From positions 27,196-91,195 of the forward strand of contig CBDUXP010000010.1 of assembly GCA_965371225.1 (NCBI GenBank): DNA of 64,000 bases, written 5' to 3'. This DNA is from CBDUXP01 sp965371225 [NCBI: uncultured bacterium]. GTDB lineage: Bacteria > Abyssobacteria > SURF-5 > CBDUXP01. The translations under genes and the position numbers were made by a program. Below the pieces are notes generated by a model. The model had not been told where the DNA came from. It ran no database searches and saw only the letters and a program-made list of their open reading frames with translations. Positions 59,420 through 64,000 of the stretch are shown in pieces (the stretch's first letter is position 1; the number at the start of each line of letters is the position of its first letter).

Positions 59420-60060
59420 ACGCCGCGCTCGACGCCCGGCCAGAGATACTTGTGGAGTTGGACCTGGAGGCGCACGGGCAGCGCCGCTTCAAGGATCCAG
59501 CGTGCGAGGTCGCCGGCGTCCAGCTCATCGTGTACGGGCGAGAAGTGGAGCGTGTGGTCCAGAAGCGAAGTCTCGCGGCGCACGACGTCGGCGGCCCAGC
59601 CGAAATCCGCGTGGTCGCGAATGACGAACTTGACCTCGTCCCGGGGCTTGAGCGCCGGAAGATTCGCCCAGTGAGTGCTGGCGCACTCGCCGCTGCCGGG
59701 ACACTTGAGATCCATGATGATGGTCACGCGCGGATCGACCGCGTCGATGGGCAGGGCACCGCTGGTTTCGAGCAACACCGTGTGGCCCCGGTCGCAGAGG
59801 CTCCGCAAGAGGTCGTGGACCCCCGCCTGGGCGAGCGGCTCGCCGCCGGTCACTTCGACCAAGTCCACCTCCCATGCCGCCACCTGCGCCACGATGTCGG
59901 CCACGGTCTGCGTGTCGCCGGGGCTGAAGGCGTACGCCGTGTCGCACCAGGTGCACCGGAGCGGGCACGTGGCCAGGCGCACGAACCCGCAGGGTTGGCC
60001 CGCGTAGCTGGATTCGCCCTGGATACTGAGGAAAAGTTCGGAAATGTTGAGGGTGGTCAC
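59416..60060 (-). CDS. queE: 7-carboxy-7-deazaguanine synthase (radical SAM)
   Basis: The 214-residue protein has the QueE start FLSIQGESSYAGQPCGFVR. The three cluster cysteines are 32, 36 and 39 in CPLRCTWCDT, followed by VEVTGGEPLAQ, LETSG and MDLKCPGSGE, and the HKYLWPG end. QueE makes the deazaguanine core in queuosine/archaeosine precursor synthesis. I start it at GTG 60060, whose GTGA overlaps the PilZ stop; the longer frame is shadow. Other queuosine genes (queC, queD, queF) are not adjacent; it is instead coupled to the aminotransferase/luxE/luxC genes. Confidence 0.93.
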   Translation of the reverse strand: MTTLNISELFLSIQGESSYAGQPCGFVRLATCPLRCTWCDTAYAFSPGDTQTVADIVAQVAAWEVDLVEVTGGEPLAQAGVHDLLRSLCDRGHTVLLETSGALPIDAVDPRVTIIMDLKCPGSGECASTHWANLPALKPRDEVKFVIRDHADFGWAADVVRRETSLLDHTLHFSPVHDELDAGDLARWILEAALPVRLQVQLHKYLWPGVERGV

Positions 60061-60722
60061 TGCCCGGCGTTCGGAGCCCCACCGTCTGCCGTGAGGTCGG
60101 CACTCGCGAGAATGAAGTTGAGCAGCTTGCGCTGATCCTCCACCGGCAGGTCCAAGAACTGCATGCCGAAGCAGCGCATGTCGTCGGTCTCGTCCTTGGG
60201 TTGGGTCCGGACCACGACGGCGCGGACCTCCAAGGCTTCGTCTTCCCACAGCTGCACGCGACAGCGCCACTCACTCTCCATGGCCAGCTCCTCGTCGCAC
60301 TCCACGAGCATGCCGCTGCGGCTGATGTCGTAGGTCTGCCCCGTCGCGGGGTCCGCGTCCGGCGTGGCCGCCGGCCAGAGGGAGACGGGCACCGAGATTT
60401 TTCCGCGCAGGGAGATCCGCTTGCCCATGGGCTCGCCCACGGAGCGCGTGGCGATGATCCGATCGTCTTCAACCTCAATAATGTCGAGGTTGAAGCGGTA
60501 CAGCCCGCTGGAATGGGGGCAGCAGAGCTGGACGGAATCCCCCCCCTCGATGGGGATGGGTTCGCGCGGTTCGAGCCAGATGGTGCCCCCCCGCATCTCT
60601 CCGCTGCAGGACCAGAGCTGGTCCGCCGCGGAAATGTACAGCTCGGTGGTGGTGGCAATGAAGTCCTCGAGTTGGGCCTTCACCTGATCGTTATCGCCAT
60701 CCACGCTAAAGTGCTCCAACAT
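60057..60722 (-). CDS. PilZ domain protein (YcgR-like two-domain layout)
   Basis: This 221-residue protein has an N-terminal domain of about 95 residues resembling the YcgR N-terminal fold. A PilZ domain follows. It has a basic RISLRGKISVPVS block where the cyclic-di-GMP Arg motif belongs, and TYDISRSGMLVEC, the D-x-S-x-x-G motif. The basic motif is not the canonical R-x3-R, so ligand binding may be weaker. It is the first gene of the queE-aminotransferase-luxE-luxC transcript and overlaps queE by four bases. Confidence 0.85.
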   Translation of the reverse strand: MLEHFSVDGDNDQVKAQLEDFIATTTELYISAADQLWSCSGEMRGGTIWLEPREPIPIEGGDSVQLCCPHSSGLYRFNLDIIEVEDDRIIATRSVGEPMGKRISLRGKISVPVSLWPAATPDADPATGQTYDISRSGMLVECDEELAMESEWRCRVQLWEDEALEVRAVVVRTQPKDETDDMRCFGMQFLDLPVEDQRKLLNFILASADLTADGGAPNAGQ

Positions 60723-60767
60723 CTGACGTGCAACCCTGTGAGCGAGACGCCCCCCGCCGCGGACGGC

Positions 60768-60801
60768 GGCGAAAGCTCTCTAGTTTCGCCCTCTCAGTGT
60801 A
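60768..60801 (-). promoter_or_regulatory. -10 box and leader hairpin of the PilZ-led operon
   Basis: TACACT on the minus strand (60801-60796) is a likely -10 box. Just downstream, GGCGAAA (60790-60784) and TTTCGCC (60774-60768) form a perfect 7-base-pair stem with a nine-base loop inside the 70-base leader. No T-run follows, so it is not an obvious terminator. Confidence 0.4.
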
Positions 60802-60831
60802 CCGAATGGGGGACCGGACGGGCCACGGGGC

Positions 60832-61179
60832 TCACCATCCGGAGGGATTGTCCGGGTCGACGCGCTCGCAGGCCCCGGGGTTGGCGTAAATCGTGAGCCG
60901 GCTCCCCGCCCCCAAGATCCGGTCCCAGTCCCCCTTGGCGTTCTTGTGCACCGAGCCCCACAGCTTGCGCGCCCGCCGGTCGGTGAAGCGCTCCCAGAAG
61001 ACGTGGCCGAAGCGGGCGCGGCCGTTTTCCACCAGCCAGGCCGGGACCCGCTCCCCCTGCTCGACGGGGAGGTCGTGCACCGAGGTTGGCGCGTATGCCT
61101 CGGCGCCGAGCGCCTCCCGAAAGTCGACGGTGCGGTCCTGGCCCTGCGCGTCGATGAGCGCGTGATCTGCGCGTTTCAC
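60832..61179 (-). CDS. Small protein of unknown function
   Basis: I do not recognise this 115-residue protein. It is soluble, rich in charged residues, with a basic Arg/Trp-containing block FWERFTDRRARKLWGSVHKN that could bind nucleic acid or phosphate and no cysteine pair typical of metal sites. The start is GTG without a good ribosome-binding site, so the true start could lie further inside. It stands between the deoxyhypusine-synthase-like gene and the PilZ operon on the same strand. Confidence 0.6.
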   Translation of the reverse strand: MKRADHALIDAQGQDRTVDFREALGAEAYAPTSVHDLPVEQGERVPAWLVENGRARFGHVFWERFTDRRARKLWGSVHKNAKGDWDRILGAGSRLTIYANPGACERVDPDNPSGW

Positions 61180-61243
61180 GCCGCGCCCCGCAGCGATATC
61201 CCGGAGGGCCGAACGGATGGCCGGATCGTGCGCCAGGGGCGCC

Positions 61244-62356
61244 TCATTCCACCGGGTGGAGGGCCACCAGCTCGTCCGCTTCCCACGTGAAGGCCAGCCG
61301 CTTCCGGTGGGCGGCCCAGCCCCGCTGAAGGACGGTGGCGACGAGCAGCGGGAGCGAGACGCTGGGTTCGACGAACCCCATGGCGGTGTTCGCCTCCGGA
61401 TGGATCTTGCCCCAGGAGACCGCCTCGCGCAGCGTGCTGCCGCTGAGCCCGCCCCAGTGCGGTACGTCCGTCGTCACCTGGATCGCGTACCGGTGCCCCT
61501 CGCCCTGTTCCCCGAAAATGTAGGACATCACCACGGCGTCGTTGATGTAATTCTTGGGCACGCCGCCCGCGACGTAAATGGCCGACGTGCACGGGGAACG
61601 CACCACGACGGACGCGAGTTCGTAGTTGTCGCGGATCGGGTCGATGTGGAGGCCGGGAACGCCCGCCTGTTTGGTCCGCCGGTAGTGTTCGGTCAGCCCA
61701 ATGCCGATGCTGCTGTCGTTGAGGGCGGGAACGAAGATGGGCACCCCGTGGGCTGCCGCGGTGCCGACGATCGAGTGGGGATCGTCCACCGTCTTGCCGA
61801 GCAGGCTCATGAACTCGCGCGAACTGTAATTGCCGGGGGGGAGATCGTCCGCGAAATGACCGATCTGCAGGTCCGTGTCCCAGAAGTGTTCGTCGTTGAC
61901 GTACACATCGTAGATGCGGTCGATGTTCAGCGCATCCAGTTCGCTATCGTCTTGCTGCGGATGCCCCCGGTAATGCTCGTGTCCCTGCGCCTGGAAATAA
62001 TCCTGGTACACGATGGCGCCGGTCGACACCACCACGTCCACGAGGCCGAATTCGATCATGTCGCGGATGACTTTGCGGAGGCCCGCCGCGATGAGCGGTC
62101 CCGCGAGGCCGAGCATCACCGTTGGGCGGTCGGGATCCGTCAGCATCCGTTCCAGCACGGCGGCGCAATTCCCCAAGTTGCGGGCCTGGATCGACATGCC
62201 GCTGAAGGCGGCCATGAGATCGGCCACGGACGTAATCTGTTCCAGGTCCACCTGGCGGACCGGGGTGTGGAGCAGTTCCGCCCGCCGCTGCTGCGCCGCG
62301 CCCGACAGCGGCTCGGGCACCGCCACACCGTCCTCGTTAAGGTAGTAGCTCCCCAT
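61244..62356 (-). CDS. Deoxyhypusine-synthase-family protein (spermidine-aminobutyl transferase type)
   Basis: The 370-residue protein is a full-length member of the deoxyhypusine synthase family. It has GGVPKNYINDAV (nucleotide-site loop), HYRGHPQQDD and VSWGKIHPEAN, whose Lys317 matches the Lys that carries the enzyme-imine intermediate. Eukaryotic and archaeal enzymes move an aminobutyl group from spermidine to eIF5A/aIF5A. Bacteria lack that substrate, and bacterial homologues are linked to homospermidine or other polyamine synthesis. An arginine decarboxylase/agmatinase pair elsewhere in the window supports the polyamine reading. The ATG abuts its promoter. Confidence 0.9.
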   Translation of the reverse strand: MGSYYLNEDGVAVPEPLSGAAQQRRAELLHTPVRQVDLEQITSVADLMAAFSGMSIQARNLGNCAAVLERMLTDPDRPTVMLGLAGPLIAAGLRKVIRDMIEFGLVDVVVSTGAIVYQDYFQAQGHEHYRGHPQQDDSELDALNIDRIYDVYVNDEHFWDTDLQIGHFADDLPPGNYSSREFMSLLGKTVDDPHSIVGTAAAHGVPIFVPALNDSSIGIGLTEHYRRTKQAGVPGLHIDPIRDNYELASVVVRSPCTSAIYVAGGVPKNYINDAVVMSYIFGEQGEGHRYAIQVTTDVPHWGGLSGSTLREAVSWGKIHPEANTAMGFVEPSVSLPLLVATVLQRGWAAHRKRLAFTWEADELVALHPVE

Positions 62357-62365
62357 GGCGGCCGC

Positions 62366-62395
62366 AGTATACCGACGGCCAGAGGCGGCGCACAA
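62366..62395 (-). promoter_or_regulatory. Promoter of the deoxyhypusine-synthase-like gene, leaderless geometry
   Basis: On the minus strand TTGTGC (62395-62390) and TATACT (62371-62366) are 18 bases apart. The -10 box ends nine bases before the ATG at 62356, leaving no room for a ribosome-binding site. The same nine-base gap is seen at 7096 and 41745. Confidence 0.6.
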
Positions 62396-62457
62396 TCGCG
62401 TATCACCGGCTGGGGGTCGGCACGGCGGCAGCGGCTCCGCCACGCCGGAACGGCTGC

Positions 62458-63153
62458 TTATTTCTCGCGCGGCTCCGCCGGCAGAATCTCCACGTACTCC
62501 AACTTATTCTCACGAAAATGGAGGATTGCGAGCCCGTCCTTACCGAGATCGTATAGCCACTGCAGCTCGCCCCCCTGGCGCAAGCGCTTCGTCGGCGGCC
62601 CCAGGCGATGCGTCAACTGCGCGGAACTGAGGGCTTCGGGCGAATCGGAAAGCTGGCGCAGGATCTGTAAACGATTCCCGCGTTTGGCTTCGCCAGGGGC
62701 CAGGCGCGTCCGTGCCAGCGCCTTTTTCCGGCGCTCGGCGTCCACCATCACCGCCATGTGCGGCTTCACCAGCACCCACTCCCCCGCGTCGGTCCGCAGG
62801 ACCACCTGGCCGGCGACGGCCTCGAGCGGCATGGGCGGTGGGAGCGGGGGATGACTAAATAGCGTGGCGTTGCGCTCGGGGGGCCATTTCTCTGCGTGCA
62901 CCACCCGGTCATACGGGTAGTACACGGCGACGTAGGGCGCGACCTCCACCCACACGCCATCGCGCACTTCTTCCAACACGATGCCCGTAATCTTGTCGCC
63001 CGAGAGGAGCCTGATCTCGTCCGCACCGGCCGGGCCCGTCCCCAGGGCGGCCATGGCCGCCGCCCAGCCCAACAGCGGGAGGAGCGGTCTCCGCGCCCGC
63101 CGGCGGAGACGCGTCGTGGTGGCGCGCGACGGAAAGAATCGGCGGGTCAGCAC
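62458..63153 (-). CDS. Exported protein of unknown function
   Basis: I do not recognise this 231-residue protein. From GTG 63153 it has a basic start followed by a hydrophobic segment (LLPLLGWAAAMAALGTG) and an AGA-DE cleavage region, so it is probably exported. The mature part begins with a short beta-barrel-like domain (RLLSGDKITGIVLEEV) and ends with a winged-helix-like or OmlA-like segment containing ELQWLYDLGKDGLAILHF. The open frame reaches 63255; ATG 63189 is another possible start. It lies 101 bases before the deoxyhypusine-synthase-like gene on the same strand. Confidence 0.68.
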   Translation of the reverse strand: MLTRRFFPSRATTTRLRRRARRPLLPLLGWAAAMAALGTGPAGADEIRLLSGDKITGIVLEEVRDGVWVEVAPYVAVYYPYDRVVHAEKWPPERNATLFSHPPLPPPMPLEAVAGQVVLRTDAGEWVLVKPHMAVMVDAERRKKALARTRLAPGEAKRGNRLQILRQLSDSPEALSSAQLTHRLGPPTKRLRQGGELQWLYDLGKDGLAILHFRENKLEYVEILPAEPREK

Positions 63154-63179
63154 CCAATTACGATAGCACACTGGTGAAA

Positions 63180-63208
63180 TTGACGGCATACACGACGAGA
63201 GGTACACT
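63180..63208 (+). promoter_or_regulatory. Sigma-70 promoter upstream of the tRNA gene
   Basis: TTGACG (63180-63185) and TACACT (63203-63208) are exactly 17 bases apart, pointing toward the tRNA gene at 63256. The inverted repeat TGCAC-TT-GTGCA (63209-63220) overlaps the expected start of transcription. Confidence 0.55.
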
Positions 63209-63222
63209 GTGCACTTGTGCAA

Positions 63223-63244
63223 GGCCGCCTCCGGCGGCCTTTTT
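63223..63244 (+). terminator. Intrinsic terminator-like hairpin between the promoter and the tRNA
   Basis: GGCCGCC and GGCGGCC (63223-63229, 63233-63239) form a perfect 7-base-pair stem with a three-base loop, extendable by AA/TT, and are followed by five T residues. It acts on plus-strand transcripts and begins only about eight bases after the promoter's likely start site. Confidence 0.7.
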
Positions 63245-63255
63245 GCATCGCGCAT

Positions 63256-63329
63256 GGCGGCGTAGCTCAGCTGGTTAGAGCAGCGGAATCATAATCCGCG
63301 TGTCCGGGGTTCGAGTCCCTGCGCCGCTA
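63256..63329 (+). tRNA. tRNA with CAT anticodon (elongator Met, or Ile2 after modification)
   Basis: The 74-base gene folds as a complete cloverleaf: a seven-pair acceptor stem beginning with a G-U pair, GCTC/GAGC D stem, GCGGA/TCCGC anticodon stem, loop ATCATAA with CAT at 63290-63292, and a TTCGAGT T loop. A73 is followed by CC then G, so the terminal CCA is not fully encoded. The anticodon stem lacks the three G-C pairs and the pairing at position 1-72 is not the C-A mismatch of initiators, so it is not the initiator. CAT could also be tRNA-Ile2 if the C is modified to lysidine. Confidence 0.93.
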
Positions 63330-63751
63330 CCGCATAACGCCAGGGTGTATAGGCGGTTCCGCCGGTCCAACCCAGGCGCGTTTCCTTTCTGAGGCACACA
63401 CAGGGCCTACTAGCTAAGAGTTATTTTCACGAGTTCCCTCCCGCGCCGCGCCGCAGAATCGCTGGGTCCACCTTTGGGAACAGACCGACCATGTCAGAAC
63501 CGCCCTGATGTCATTCGTCCTAGTGCGGCCCATCACACTGTCGGCTCGTCGGGATTTGCCACTCTCACCATCTAATTAATTCGGACCCAGAATTCTCGCG
63601 GACGAATTCCCCCCTGCCCTACTCCGCGCAACGGTCTGCCCGACCCCAGCGTAATTTCGGCCTCTCTCATCGGTTCATCAAGAGTTCTGCATCGCAGAGC
63701 AGCCTTTGAAGATGTCGTCCGGGGGGATGAGCGTTCAGCTATTATTCTTGC
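63330..63751 (+). other. Intergenic region after the tRNA gene, no gene seen
   Basis: This 422-base stretch has stop codons in all frames, visibly lower G+C than the coding regions and no repeat of the tRNA end. A small hairpin (GGCGG-TT-CCGCC near 63353) and a TATTAT box near 63740 are the only signals I see, the latter a possible -10 site for the next gene. Confidence 0.6.
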
Positions 63752-64000
63752 ATGCAGCCGTCACTGGGCCATGAGTCCGACACGCAGGACGCCCCCCCAG
63801 TCGTCGCCCTCGGCCCATCCCCAGGGGGCGCAGCGTTCGCGTCGGCCGCACTACTGCTGCCGACGGTCCTGTTTCTCGCCGCGCCGAATAACGTGATCTG
63901 GCGCAATCGCCTGGACATTCCCTACCACTGGGGGACGACGGCGGCCTGCGTGGGGATGTTCTGCCTGGCATATGCGTGTTGCATGATGCTGTTCCGCCTG
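63752..64000 (+). CDS. Membrane protein, 3' partial
   Basis: From ATG 63752 the frame stays open to the end of the window (83 codons). After a short Pro/Gly-rich start it encodes a hydrophobic helix (FASAALLLPTVLFLAAP) and, after the polar WRNRLDIPYHWG, a second one (TTAACVGMFCLAYACCMMLF). The gene runs off the window. The family cannot be judged from two helices, and the start is unsupported by a ribosome-binding site. Confidence 0.5.
   Translation, partial: MQPSLGHESDTQDAPPVVALGPSPGGAAFASAALLLPTVLFLAAPNNVIWRNRLDIPYHWGTTAACVGMFCLAYACCMMLFRL

Noticed and set aside
63330-63751. A genomic-island attachment site after the tRNA gene
   Set aside because: No repeat of the tRNA 3' end and no integrase gene are visible in the window; lower G+C alone is not enough.

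Overview
The window is about two-thirds G+C and densely coding, with about 53 protein genes, one tRNA, and no rRNA, CRISPR array or insertion sequence that I can see. Gene content suggests an uncultured, probably aerobic, high-GC bacterium near the Deltaproteobacteria-like lineages (Binatota, Rokubacteria, Entotheonella-like). This rests on a haloalkane dehalogenase, an acyl-CoA dehydrogenase / luciferase-like monooxygenase catabolic cluster, a pyruvoyl arginine decarboxylase, a deoxyhypusine-synthase homologue and a kinase-ATPase-cyclase giant protein. The placement is inference; no rRNA is present to test it.

Layout. 1-4.8 kb: end of a hybrid histidine kinase, a GH38 alpha-mannosidase and a rhomboid protease. 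4.8-7.1 kb (minus): agmatinase, pyruvoyl arginine decarboxylase and endonuclease III, translationally coupled. 7.1-7.7 kb: a LOG-family gene with a leaderless-type promoter. 7.7-19.8 kb: eight tightly packed genes (DUF58, two vWA membrane proteins, an exported membrane protein, an ABC ATPase and permease, a helical membrane protein, a MoxR AAA+ ATPase) that look like one envelope chaperone/transport machine. 19.8-22.7 kb (minus): a patatin homologue lacking its catalytic residues, a DUF2914 protein and an aldehyde dehydrogenase. 23.0-27.3 kb: a MacB/HlyD-type ABC export operon with unusual G-ending codons. 27.3-29.7 kb (minus): a Coa1-like gene flanked by a duplicated ilvD 3' end, then ilvD. 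29.9-33.6 kb: ferredoxin reductase and ferredoxin, a cyclase-family hydrolase and a flavin amine oxidase. 33.6-36.2 kb: an HTTM membrane protein and a haloalkane dehalogenase. 36.2-40.4 kb (minus): an epimerase, ligA, acylphosphatase and a triple-BON protein. 40.7-42.6 kb: a sigma-70 factor, a YjbQ protein and a small unknown. 42.7-46.6 kb: a four-gene catabolic cluster. 46.7-51.1 kb: the kinase-AAA-TPR-cyclase protein. 51.1-55.6 kb: an alcohol dehydrogenase, an M24-fold protein and an FdhF/YdeP-type molybdoenzyme. 55.7-60.7 kb (minus): PilZ, queE, class-III aminotransferase, luxE-like and luxC-like genes. 60.8-63.2 kb (minus): an unknown, the deoxyhypusine-synthase-like gene and an exported unknown. 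63.26 kb: tRNA-CAT. The window ends in the start of a membrane-protein gene.

The strongest candidates for undescribed biology are the luxE/luxC/aminotransferase/queE/PilZ cluster (a plausible acid to aldehyde to amine route), the MoxR-vWA-ABC operon, and a polyamine route joining the arginine decarboxylase/agmatinase pair to the deoxyhypusine-synthase-like enzyme. Structural signals include a recurring leaderless-promoter geometry, convergent genes sharing one four-base stop palindrome, and the duplicated ilvD tail.
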